From Saccoglossus kowalevskii (lineage: Eukaryota > Hemichordata > Enteropneusta > Harrimaniidae): a stretch of 21,964 bases of DNA. Location of the stretch: contig NW_003106596.1 of assembly GCF_000003605.2 (NCBI RefSeq), positions 384,511-406,474 on the forward strand. The letters are read 5' to 3'. Shown here one piece after another: positions 10,344 to 20,504 of this stretch. The notes below the pieces were generated by a model, which saw only the letters and a program-made list of their open reading frames with translations, ran no database searches and was not told the DNA's origin. Each line of letters opens with the position of its first letter. The first letter of the stretch is position 1. The translations under genes were made by a program, and so were the position numbers.

Positions 10344-12177
10344 GTGAGTTGCATGACACAATTGGCTGTCAAGATTTACATCTCATTTGCATAAATTAAT
10401 ATTCGTGAGCGATTAAAAACTCGTCTTTTCAGTGAAAATGTGCGAAAACATTTTCCTATAGCCAACATGACAGTTGGCTTATTCTATCCTTTCTTTTTTT
10501 GATCAGACTTCAGCAAACTGTTGAAAGTAACCATAGATTTTGTCGTCACCGTGACCGTAACAAGTTAAGATGTTCATGGAGAATGCAGAAGCACTTTTAT
10601 ATTTCACTTTAGTACACTTGATGAAAATGTTTTCAGTAACTATAATCAAGTTACCTAATTAGTATGCATTTCGAAAAAACACTGTGGGTGTGCATGCTCA
10701 GTTTGTTATATTCGTAATATATCTGCCGACTATTCACTGACAAAGAAAATGTTCAAGTTTTGAACAAACTTTCGACACTCCTTGGACGATATGCATCAAA
10801 TCGGTGTTGAAATGACATCAACCGACAGCGTCAATGGAATTGACGTGAACAGTTAATTTATTTCACTAGGTTGCATAGTTTTAAGTCATATAAATAACTT
10901 GTTTTTTTACGCGTCTAAGTTGATTTTCGTAGGCACTAACGGAACACAACGTGTCCATGGAATGAACATATCTAAACGATATGCTTCCTAGAATTAAAAT
11001 GTAATGATACCGGATAAAGACGTCTCTTTAACTAAACGCTACGACAGAGCACACTTTACAAATCAAAACTAAATTGTGAGGTTCTCCATTGTTTTAATTC
11101 TGTACACTGTCACACATTTGAAATGTTTTTTAAAACTGATTTAAACAAAACTTTTTAGTAGACAAGATTATAATGCATTTTTTTTCAACTGTGACACATA
11201 AAATAATTAAACATAAATAACAATTAATAAATGTGTAGAAACCATATCCACTTACCTATCAATAAGGTGCCTATAGTTAGACAGCTTGCAGCCAGAAACA
11301 TAAACAAATACAAAAAAATAAAAACTATTTTCCAAGCAAAAATGGAAAGTCCAACAATATAACCATAATTGATTATTCCATCACATAACGCGAGATAGTG
11401 CGAAGTGTACAGGGAATATTATTAGTTGGGTCGTAGTTTTTTTTTCTTGGTAAAATAATCTCCACAAAGTTTTTTTCTGTGTTTATTCTCCATATTTATG
11501 TAATTATGAACCAAACACGAATAGAGATAGTTGAAAGTTATGCTCCATCAAAATAACTGCTTCCTATTAAATATTCAATGACTGAAATCGCTTAGTTGCG
11601 TAAGAATATAAACGCATTGTCCACAAGTACTACGAAGCGTCCACACAAAGGAACACTACCGAACCTAAACTTGCTTGCAGTCTGTTGCGATTCCGATGAA
11701 AAATTCTTGAAAAATAAATATAAATTGCGTAAACGAGGGGTGAACGCGAAACTCATGTGACTGTGAAATCCCAACAGATTTGCTATCAGTGTAAGCGCCC
11801 TCACATTACCGGCCAGATTCGGGCTTGTAATGATTGGCATGTCTAATATGTTTCAACCAATCAGGAGACAGGCTAATTAACATATCAACTGAGACCCCGG
11901 ACACCATACACACTTTCTTGGAAAAAACGTATATGGCGGCTAAATCCATGCAAAATATATGTTTTCTCATTGTTAATACAGAAAGTTTGCTGACAATGAC
12001 ATGGTAGTTATATTTGACCGTGTATTATTGGCTATCTGCTCCGCTAGGATAACCCTTAAAAATCACTTGTGTGTATGTATGTCATTTTCACAGTCCACAG
12101 GTATTATTTATTCTGTGATTTTTTGGCTGTTCATACTTGGCAGGCAAATTATATCGTATCGAAAAATTCCTTACCCA
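10344..12177. other. AT-rich non-coding stretch with an 82-codon minus-strand frame
   Basis: Mostly AT-rich with A and T runs. On the minus strand a frame of 82 codons spans 11592-11840 in a slightly GC-richer patch, and an inverted CCAAT (ATTGG on the minus strand, about 11855-11860) sits a short distance upstream of its ATG. The product has no recognisable domain, and about two frames of this length are expected by chance in the window. I do not call a gene. Confidence 0.4.
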
Positions 12178-12195
12178 CCGTTGCCATGGAAACGG
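12178..12195. promoter_or_regulatory. RFX X-box candidate
   Basis: GTTGCCATGGAAAC at 12180-12193 differs at one base from the ideal palindromic X-box GTTGCCATGGCAAC and fits the RYYNYY-WW-RRNRAC consensus exactly. The symmetry extends to CCG...CGG at 12178-12195. RFX factors bind X-boxes in promoters of ciliary genes across animals, usually within a few hundred bases of the start. I estimate about one in a thousand for so close a match by chance here. No ciliary protein exon is visible nearby, so it may serve a gene outside the window or act as an enhancer. Confidence 0.45.
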
Positions 12196-13085
12196 TAAAA
12201 AAGCCGATTTCTAAATAATTGTGCCCCATATGTATTTCCTCCTACCAGACCTGTAATAGCAGTGTTCAAATGATCAACATAAATCCCAACGTAATTTTGA
12301 AATTTAAATTTTACGTTCAATAAACAAATCTAGATAATACAATCGCAAAACTGGAGACTCTTTTCGAACTTAGTATACGGCACCCTGTTTTAGTTATAAA
12401 CCGACGTTAGCTTAACGTTCATGTCATGCCATGACAGCCTAGTGACTTGTTTATATAGATGTTGTTTTGAGAAAACATGTTTCTGAAATCAGAATCACAT
12501 ACCACGTCTGAAGATCTAAACACCATTTTTTACCATGAATTCCCGGACAGTGGCATTTTTTGCGTTTGTAATCTTTCAGCAGGTATTATTATCATTACTG
12601 TCAAACCTAGATCCTAAGTGAATTATTAACCATCATAAGACGGTTATTGGGGATTTTTTTTTTCGATTATCGAGGTCACGGTTTGGAAGATACATGTAGC
12701 TGGTCACAAATGAGGGGAAAACCATCATATGTGTTATCAGCAGATTTAATTTTACGGTTTCAACTCTAAACTGTACAGTTATTGATTATCCTTCACTTAT
12801 CGTTACGTCGATTTACGGGGCTAGCTTTTCGTAATAGAAGAAACGCACTAATGAACATTGATTCATTCACAGTAATGAGTCATTCTGAATTGTAAATTAA
12901 ATATAAGGCTGGATATAAAGATGGAAACAGTTATTTGTTGTGTACAACAATTGTGTTCATCGGCAGATATAATCAAGTTAAGTTTTGATTATGTAACATC
13001 TGAACTTTTCAACTTCCATAGCTATCCCTTTGCCCAATCACGTTAGTGTCCAATGTTGGCTCCATAATAGGCCATGCGCAGACCA
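12196..13085. other. AT-rich non-coding stretch
   Basis: Nothing gene-like. It holds short perfect palindromes such as TGTCATG-C-CATGACA at 12422-12436 and TTGTTGT-GT-ACAACAA at 12935-12950. Stems of 7 bp with short loops are expected tens of times by chance in this window. A T run lies at about 12654-12663. Confidence 0.5.
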
Positions 13086-13221
13086 GTAGACCATATGGTG
13101 TATCTTAAGATAGACTAAGGTAAATTACATTGTTGACTCTGATGCAGTCTCTGTGGTAGACCATATATTAAACTCTATGTTGGACCCAAGAGTAGACGCT
13201 AGGGTATATCCTAGGGTATAT
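13086..13221 (+). repeat. Short degenerate repeats (GTAGACCATAT and CTAGGGTATATC)
   Basis: GTAGACCATAT occurs at 13086-13096 and again 70 bp later at 13156-13166. Related TAGAC/TGGAC words recur between and after them. At the end CTAGGGTATATC (13199-13210) is followed directly by CTAGGGTATAT (13211-13221), a 12-bp tandem duplication. This may be two diverged copies of a ~70-bp unit, or local slippage. There is no open frame. Confidence 0.4.
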
Positions 13222-14691
13222 GGACGAGAATACTATCGGCAGTCAAAAGGAAATAGAAAGACATGGATGTACGAGTAATAAAGAATTTTTCAGATTCTGA
13301 ACTTTACGTCATAGTGTAGACATGGTCACAGTCTACATGCCAAATAGCTACCCAATTTTATATTTTTCGAAGCCAACAAACTCTAAACTTTCCTTGAAGA
13401 AGGTGTTGTTATGGTTAGCACATCAATTTGACCAGTTTAGTCCAATCTACAATGCAATATTTTTGGCGGGTTTAACAAGGGCCACATTACCGTTTTAACG
13501 GTTAGTAAAATGTTTCAATGTTCATTGCATGGCCTTTCGTTTTCGAAAGCTTACCGCCTTTTAGAAATAAAGGACAAGAATATTGAGGTACTAAGTGCTT
13601 TCATGTTGAGGACCACAAACATCAGTTGTCGTCTGAGAAACTATTGAGCTTACGCAGATAGTGAACCATGTCCACCTCGCATAGACAGAAAACATTGGCA
13701 ACAAACATAAAACGTCGACATAGACGTTCTCCAGAAAAACAAACAAGTGTCGATTTTTGGTTGTTTGAATTCTTTGAGTTCGCAATTGAAAACACTCAAA
13801 TCTCGAGAAGCAGAGTTCCTACTTATGTTGCACCGTAAATCCTGACAATCTCCTTGGGTAATCTAAAACAGATCGGAACAATTCCTAAACGTACCAGCAC
13901 TAAAGAAGAGTGTGTTAATTTGTATTCACTCAAGAAGCCTTTCCTGTCCGCTAAATTCTTGTGATAATTTATTTTCATAATCCATAATTCTTTTATTTAC
14001 AAAATTCGATTTTACTCTTACATGTTTGAGAATACAGTCTTAAGCACAGTAGCGTCTCAACCTGAGAGGTCTATGTAATAGGCACTTGATATACATAAGC
14101 AATACCAACTAATACGTGATTGTACGTCATCCTCTGAAACTAAATTCCTATTATTGACTGCCTTGAAGATATATAACCTCAATTCCATTACGCCATCTAA
14201 ATTATCCCGGTAAACTATTCACAAATAAAAGCATGTTTTTCAACTCACCCATCCACTAATAGCCACCCTTATTTATCAGAGAGTGGTCACTTGCCATTCT
14301 TGAAATCTAGCATATTCAGATATGTTGACTCTACTGACGCATGCGTAGTTCAAGTGTTGAAATTTGTGCTGCGAACGACAGCCAATCACAAACTGACCTC
14401 AACAGACGCGTCACAAACAACTGGATAAACAAGTTATCTGTCAAAGGTAAAAAAAAGGAGCGATCATATTGATTGACATTCAATTCATTAACAATTGAAC
14501 TAATCGATTAGCAGGTATTCTATAAAGCTTCTATGGCAGAAACACGTAAACGAAGTTATGGTATACCGGCGACGTTGCTAAACGTAACTTCTGTTATTTT
14601 TAGGCAATTTGGACGTTCAAAATTTAGTAAAAGTATTAATTAACACGATCACGATGTAATATTATATATATTGGTTGAGGACTGGTCCATC
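13222..14691. other. AT-rich non-coding stretch
   Basis: No gene supported. The minus-strand frame at 13591-13785 (64 codons) shows no domain. A CCAATCA word lies at about 14381-14387, and GACGCATGCGT lies at about 14336-14346. Confidence 0.5.
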
Positions 14692-14721
14692 GCCCCATGG
14701 CATAATATAGTGCCTTGGGGC
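14692..14721. repeat. GC-rich hairpin
   Basis: GCCCCATGGCA (14692-14702) pairs with TGCCTTGGGGC (14711-14721), 10 of 11 bases, around an 8-nt AT loop. It stands out as a G/C-rich stem inside AT-rich sequence. The flanks do not extend the pairing enough for a pre-miRNA. No function assigned. Confidence 0.4.
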
Positions 14722-15600
14722 TGTGAGTCAGCTCAGAGTGTGTAAAAAATGAACATGTTTATTCCGAAACTACATGCCATAGTGTCAGATGACAACAAAC
14801 CGACCACTGCATTAGGAATTGTATTTAGCGATATGCACTGTAATGCGGTAAAGCATGTCCCATTCTATTAGACAGAGTAGCCGCGACAGCACAAATAAAG
14901 TAGGTAGGTACGAGTGCAATTAACACGTCTTGAACAACCGCTTTGTTCGTCTACTTGAAAAATAACGCATGTGAACGAGGCTTGAGAGTGTGGATGAACA
15001 ATTGTAACCGACTTTTATTCGCCTGTGGGAGTCAGTTCTATGAAATGCAATCATTAGTTAAATAATCGTGTAAACATTTCCCTGAATCACACACACTGCG
15101 ATACAAGTCGTGTATGATCTATATGATCTTTGTCGTGCCGCCGCGAGATCCAACTTTCTCCAAAATTAGTCATTAACGTACGACAAGGTAAGAACTTTCA
15201 ATGTTAATACGACTGTTCAGATTTTGTCACTCCGTGCGTTGTTGGATAAGGTACATGCTTTGTTTTTTTACACCAAAATAGCAACTAATAAAACGTGTAG
15301 ACCATTGATCATAATACTAGTCTCCTTGATAAAGTCTGAGATACGAAACAGGAGTGAAACCAGTCGCGGAACATATCGATGTGGTTGCACTTAACATATT
15401 GTAATTTGCACCACTATCATTAAAAATCGTGAATATTTTTCGTCGAACTCCTTGACACATTTTATCACAGTTCAGCAAATGTACTTTCTCGGCGGATGTC
15501 CCAATTGATGCAAACATTAATACCACGTATTATATGCGGCATTGCACTGTAATATACATACATTCATTGCTACACATGAATGGTTAGGTGGGCCAGGGGC
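14722..15600. other. Non-coding stretch before the AGTGT array
   Basis: No gene supported. The minus-strand frame at 15317-15526 (69 codons) has no recognisable domain. The last 10-15 bases before the array (GGTGGGCCAGGGGC) are GC-rich and unlike it. Confidence 0.5.
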
Positions 15601-15705
15601 AGTGTAGTGTAGTGTAGTGTAGTGTAGTGTAGTGTAGTGTAGTGTAGTGTAGTGTAGTGTAGTGTAGTGTAGTGTAGTGTAGTGTAGTGTAGTGTAGTAT
15701 AGTGT
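15601..15705 (+). repeat. Pentanucleotide microsatellite (AGTGT)21
   Basis: Twenty-one consecutive 5-bp units of AGTGT, 105 bp in all, with a single substitution (AGTAT) in unit 20 at 15696-15700. The array ends in AGTTAACACT, which makes a short palindrome with the last unit. Such purity implies recent slippage or expansion. On the minus strand the unit reads ACACT and contains no stop in any frame, so the apparent Thr-Leu-His-Tyr repeat protein at 15517-15714 is an artefact of the array. Confidence 0.98.
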
Positions 15706-16491
15706 AGTTAACACTAATAATCAACTATAATGAAAATAGTATTGCTTTGGATATTTAAAAAAAGTTAATTGAGCGACACTAATGTAAACTATAACACCAT
15801 GCGCGCGTTTATAGTTCACGTATACATATATATATCATACTGCTCCCTGGCATCTTTGCACTTCTATGGGTAGGAGTACGTTCAGGAAATTATTGTTTTA
15901 TTTAATATAGCCCCAAAAGTGTTCAGTTTCAGTTACAAATAATTAAAGCTCACTGCTTTACGTAAACGTAACCACATTTGCATAGAAAAAAAAATATAAT
16001 ATCTTATTGTCATCAATTTATAATGCCAAGTTATATTTGTAACTTTTGCACACGAGTGTGATAACTATACCCTACGAAAGGTACTAGAATACGGTAGATT
16101 CGATTGATGTCAAAAAGAAATTGTGTTTGTGAGATAATAATAAATTTACAGCTGGGTAAGCGTACTGATGTATTTCCCGTTCTCAATGTACGCTACCGTG
16201 TTAATTTGTCGTCACAACTTTGAAGTTCGCAATCCAGAGTTCAATGCCATTCAATTAAAATATAGTTTCTTGATACACTTTGTGTTTACGTTTCTTTGTC
16301 ATAGTTCATTATATTCCGATCCCGTCGTACAGTAAGTTAACATGAAATAAAGAAAATGTACACAGAACAAAACCGGACAAAAATATTTCACGAAGCTTGT
16401 GTGAGAAAAATGGAGAATAGCTCATGCTTCAGACATGGAAGGGCAATTTATTTGTAGTATATTGAACAGTACGGAAGCACGCATCGTTAAT
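15706..16491. other. AT-rich non-coding stretch
   Basis: No gene supported. There is a short (AT)n run at 15826-15835 and a GCGCGC word at about 15801-15806. No long repeat or RNA gene recognised. Confidence 0.5.
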
Positions 16492-16704
16492 TACTGTAAA
16501 ACATGTTATTTTCGCGAATTTAGCGAGAGAACTGATTCGCTAATTCAAGATGTCGCTAATGACTTTATTGTCAATTCAAAATGGCCACCAAACAAAAAAA
16601 TCAACAATGACTAGAGAGATTCGCTAAATCAACTTTTCGCTATTACGTCATTTTACTACAATTCGCTAAAATTGCATACCGTTTTTTCAACATGTTTTAC
16701 AGTA
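16492..16704. mobile_element. MITE-like element, 213 bp, with 16-bp perfect TIRs
   Basis: TACTGTAAAACATGTT (16492-16507) is the exact reverse complement of AACATGTTTTACAGTA (16689-16704). The outermost TA on both sides is compatible with a TA target duplication, as made by Tc1/mariner-type transposases, leaving TIRs that begin CTGTAAAACATGTT. The interior has no coding capacity but carries six TCGCTA words: forward at 16537, 16553, 16621, 16637 and 16663, and reverse (TAGCGA) at 16521, plus a TTCGCGAA palindrome at 16511-16518. I estimate about 0.006 chance occurrences of such an inverted pair within 300 bp. From memory, similar TIRs and TTCGCGAA-rich interiors occur in mollusc MITEs, but I could not verify this. 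Confidence 0.75.
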
Positions 16705-17261
16705 TACCTCAGACTACGATTATACATATCAAATGGACTACAGTGAGTTGATCTTGCGCGTCAACAAGAAAAATAACATTTCCCCATAACCGTTTCATCG
16801 AAGAAGCATATCAAACAAGACTTTGATGAGTATATCATGTTGTGGTAACGCGATTAATATCAATAACGGTTAACAAACGAAAGCAAGATGGAACTGTGGG
16901 TAATTCGGTGATACTCTTTTGTGGCAGATGCGAAGTGACCCTTTGTTAGTCGCATGGCTAGTGTTTGGGAATTCGAGAATAGTGATGATCTCAAATTGTT
17001 AATATTCAAATAATTCATGACACCATACTCTCTCGTGTCCCACCTTATATTATGCATTGTATTATATATTATGCATATAAATGATTTTTGTTTTCACAAG
17101 TGAAACAATGTTATTTCTAAATACGGTCCAATCTCTCCCAATGAATAGATACACCACGTGATTTATATTAGTTAGATATCATAGTGCATCGATTAGAGCA
17201 CCTGGTCGTGGAACATGTATTATAATTTATTATATTTTAGATGACACATTCATATCGATAA
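16705..17261. other. AT-rich non-coding stretch
   Basis: No gene supported. The minus-strand frame at 16860-17057 (65 codons) has no recognisable domain. TTATATTATGCAT and related words repeat at about 17044-17076, a local low-complexity patch. A CACGTG lies at 17155-17160. Confidence 0.5.
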
Positions 17262-17390
17262 CACCCTCATCACCCTCTTGCCCTATCCTTCTACACGTTC
17301 CGTCCGCCCTCCCAACATTCAATCTTTCATTTATCAATATCACTTTAATTTACCTGCCTGTCTGTTCGTCCATCATTCATTCACAGTAGG
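17262..17390 (+). other. Pyrimidine-rich tract ending in an acceptor-like CAG
   Basis: From about 17262 the plus strand is strongly C/T-biased (for example CCCTATCCTTCTAC and CCGTCCGCCCTCCC), ending in CATTCATTCACAG at 17378-17390. That is a good 3' splice-site shape with a long polypyrimidine tract. The following bases start TAGGCCC and have stops within about 13 codons in every frame, so only a non-coding (UTR) exon could begin here. A weaker C/T-rich tract lies at about 17711-17780. It could equally be plain strand-asymmetric low-complexity DNA. Confidence 0.25.
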
Positions 17391-18027
17391 CCCAATGTAT
17401 GCCAAACCGAGTTCTGACTTTCGTTAGTTCGACTCAATGAACATCAACGATGGGAGCTAGAATCATTGAGCACTTAACAATCATCGCCCGCTATGTATGA
17501 GTGCAACGGAGGTCATTCGATATATAATTCAATTTCATACACAAGCCCCAACTCTGTTTTAATTATCTAACAGTTCAAACATTGGGCATTCAATGAACAC
17601 TGAGATTTGAGATTTGAATAAATAGCGCGTTAGTTTACTTGATCTCCATTATTGGTAATTAGTAATGAAATTTGATTTTGATTAGTTTTAGTGCGGTCCG
17701 GGTTTAGAACCATCCATCTTTGCTTGTCTTCTGTCTCATGCCGCCTTCCTGCCACAAAGCTATACTATATATTCACTGCCCTCACTTTAAGGTCAACTAC
17801 CAACAAACATTCTCGTAATTCAGTCACCAATCTGATTGAACTCATTTCCCATTAGTACAACCATGTACTGTAAATTAGGGGTCTCCAACTCGAGATTTTA
17901 AACGACTCATTAATGATCACAGTTAATGATATAAATTGAAGTAGCATTTATTATCACTATAACTAGCTCTGGATGTTTTATCAAATGTCCCTGCTTTTTG
18001 TGTGTCAGTGATGTGTCTAAACATCCG

Positions 18028-18063
18028 TGACGTCACTCAGTATTGTTTAGCTGAGTATAAAAA
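18028..18063 (+). promoter_or_regulatory. CRE plus TATA core promoter candidate
   Basis: A perfect full CRE palindrome, TGACGTCA (18028-18035), is followed 20 bp later by TATAAAAA (18056-18063). Between them ACTCAG and CTGAGT form a short inverted pair. A CRE just upstream of a TATA box is a common arrangement in CREB-responsive promoters, including many neuropeptide and immediate-early genes. Transcription would be expected to start near 18086-18092. It is the only full TGACGTCA in the window, and about 0.2 would be expected by chance, so the pairing with a well-placed TATA is notable. No recognised coding exon follows, only the small frame at 18094. Confidence 0.4.
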
Positions 18064-18093
18064 CTGAAGTTGTTCCGCATTTATTATATGTGA

Positions 18094-18180
18094 ATGCTAA
18101 AATATTTTTTTCAAACTTCAATGTTTTTGATATTTCTCATCATTAAATTATCGCGTAATGTGTGTTATCAGTGCTTATAA
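18094..18180 (+). other. Small open frame (28 aa) downstream of the CRE/TATA site
   Basis: An ATG at 18094 opens 28 codons to TAA 18178-18180, with a second in-frame ATG at 18121. The residues after the second methionine begin MFLIFLII, a hydrophobic run like the core of a signal peptide. A weak donor-like GTAATG lies at 18155-18160 and GTGTGT at 18160-18165, so the frame could be a first exon encoding a leader. The start contexts are weak (T at -3 in both), and AT-rich DNA often encodes Phe/Ile/Leu runs by chance. Its interest comes only from its place about where the first coding exon of the candidate promoter should be. Confidence 0.13.
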
Positions 18181-19847
18181 TGACGTATTTATCGCCGAGA
18201 TGTTATAGCTAAGTACATAAAGTTAGTATGATATAAACTCTGCAAAAGCTTGGCTACTCTATGACCTTAAAAACGAGTGCTCCACATAAATGGTAATATT
18301 GGTTTAAAAACCACGAATTTTCAATAGCAGAAAGGTGTATTGAGAAAAAAATCTCATAATATGAGAATGTTATCATTATTGTCCAGATTATTGTTTTTTA
18401 GTTCGTTCCAAACATTCTAAGCTGAATATGATAACAAAACATGCTTTTCAAACCGATAAAAAAATAACAAACCAGTGTTCTTTCAGCACGAGGAAACATG
18501 TTCGTATATGTTCATCCATGTATGATACAACCTGTTTGATTTGTTACCTCAAATTATACGATGCTTCTGATTGGCACAATTCTAAAGTGTTATTGAATCT
18601 CGCGATAACCATCAGGCATGAAAAAACAGACTAATCGGGTTGGATTGATGGCGTGTCACGTGAAATTCTCAAACTGTTCCAAAAAAATACCGGAAACTTG
18701 TATTTCGTTCTGTATTGTACATCACATTGCAAAAGTTTAACGAAAACGGATCATACATATCTCGGACAAACACTTGGACAAAATGGCCGCCCGAGGGTCA
18801 TATTGATGGAAATTAAAGGAACGATGCCCAGTTGCCGATGTGGGATCACATTGTGATTGTAAAATCAGACTCCAGTTATATATATAGTTTGTGATGTTCA
18901 CGCTGAAGATGCTGGAATGTCACCGATGCCACTTTATCATAGTGTTATTTCGTGTTCAAGTCTTTGTACATTTTGTCACTCCGATACTTGTTAGGTCCTT
19001 AAGTACTGTAAGACAACTGTACTCCTTATCTGTCAGTGTCAATCTGTCCTCTTCACCACGCTATTAAACTTGAACCATCCAGTCGTTTTGTTCAGACTTT
19101 TGGATTCCGAAACTTAATATCTGTTAAATTCACAATTTAATAAAATAATTATGAGAAATTTTGACTTTCGAGACGGAACAAATTAAAAAGTTATAAATTT
19201 GAAATATTTTAGCATGCATGTATTACATGGATTTTGCGTTATCTTTCATGTATTATTGATTAATTTAACTATGCACAATATAGATGTATAGTACATCAAC
19301 TTGAAGACTCTCTGAGGAAATACGTTGAGGTTGATTGGATAGATTCAACTGAATAGTGGTCGCTTACACTGCGCATTATCGTGATGCATATTGTCACAAC
19401 TATGCTTAAATATCTCTTGACAATTTTCAATGCGAATTTCTCTATGTCCGGAACAGGACTTGTTGTGCTACCTGTTGTAGCATTTAGCATTCAATCGACC
19501 TTGTCTGTCAGTTGAAGCATCTGGTGTAGCATGCCTTTCACCAGCGATTACAAAATGTTTGAATGAAGCTTGACAATCACTCTGCGCGGTAAAACATTAC
19601 CCTGGGTCATTACAGTCGTCTATTAACACGCGCAAAAAGGTCACATGTTTTATTATAGGCTTAATATATATATATATCACAATTATGGCATTTTAAGGTA
19701 CTCGGCTGTTAATTAAAAAAATCATTGGAGATCTTTGTCATTTGCAATTTGTTATATTCATGTTGCTCTGCACAGCATCCAGAAAAAAATATAATGTGGT
19801 CACAAAACACAGAACAAATGGTCAATCCTTAATGGAAATGACGATCG
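18181..19847. other. AT-rich non-coding stretch
   Basis: Two plus-strand frames of 68 and 67 codons lie nearly end to end at 18428-18634 and 18653-18856, in different frames. Neither has a recognisable domain or clear splice sites joining them. A (TA)n run lies at 18877-18886 and another at 19664-19677. A perfect short palindrome TCTCATA-A-TATGAGA lies at 18352-18366. No gene called. Confidence 0.45.
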
Positions 19848-20178
19848 CTAGGGAGTATAACATTGTTTGCTATGGATAAAATATATATTGTGAGAGGCCA
19901 GGTAGTTATTATGTGTAGTTATGTTGTTTATTCCTAATTTATCAAGTATTGCTTTAAAATGGTTACACATGGAAGAAATTGGCTCCAATATACATAGAAG
20001 TGCACACTTCGTAAGAAGGCACGGCTCTAGCGATGATACGTTTTGTGTGGCGCATATGAGCGACAGGAAGCTCGTTCCCATCGTTGGTAAAGTTCTTCTG
20101 ATTACATTGCACGCAAACAGCGTCATGATCTTGTGAATTGAAAAACTTCCATTTGGGTTTGCATACAATTATTGACAA
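19848..20178. other. Segment open in three frames on both strands, no gene called
   Basis: Three frames overlap here: 106 codons (19848-20168, minus), 71 codons (19963-20178, minus) and 71 codons (19921-20136, plus). The shared core at about 19975-20130 is somewhat richer in GC and CpG than the surroundings, which alone lowers stop frequency. On the minus strand TTTTTCAATTCACAAG (about 20130-20145) looks like a splice acceptor reading into the open core, and a weak donor-like GTGTAA lies on the far side (about 19966). No domain is recognisable in any frame. It may be an exon, a repeat fragment or chance. Confidence 0.2.
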
Positions 20179-20504
20179 TGAATTATTTGCCGAATGCCTC
20201 TCAGTCGGAAATTAGATATTACGTAACAGAAACACAAGGTGCTGGTTTTTCCTCGAATTTTACCATGCAGGCAATTAAACGTCACATTTTTATTCAAATC
20301 ACTAATCCTAGTGTTTAATATCAAGAAAATCTGATAAACGTCGAAAACATATTTAATCCAAGCGGTGCCAATTGTTATCTCATCGTATTATATATATCTA
20401 CAGTGTAATTCCGATCATGTGGTGATAACCATAGAAACACCATGACGTCTAATATTGTCATTGATATTTCAAACTAAGTCAGTCTCATAAATTCCACATT
20501 TAAG

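Noticed and set aside
11592-11840. 82-codon minus-strand frame with an upstream inverted CCAAT
   Set aside because: About two frames of this length are expected by chance and the product has no recognisable domain; kept only as a note in the region entry.
12422-12950. Short perfect palindromes (for example TGTCATG-C-CATGACA and TTGTTGT-GT-ACAACAA)
   Set aside because: Stems of 7 bp with short loops are expected tens of times in 22 kb of this composition.
15517-15714. 65-codon minus-strand frame with Thr-Leu-His-Tyr repeats
   Set aside because: It is the ACACT pentanucleotide read in all frames without stops; a microsatellite artefact, not a gene.
126-18662. Six CACGTG E-boxes scattered at 126, 900, 1677, 4186, 17155 and 18657
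   Set aside because: About two are expected by chance, so the excess is small and they do not cluster; only the 900 site has supporting neighbours.
18428-18856. Two successive plus-strand frames of 68 and 67 codons
   Set aside because: They are in different frames, lack splice sites that would join them and show no recognisable domain.
9679-19677. (AT)n runs at 9679-9691, 15826-15835, 18877-18886 and 19664-19677
   Set aside because: Each is only 10-14 bp, ordinary for AT-rich DNA.
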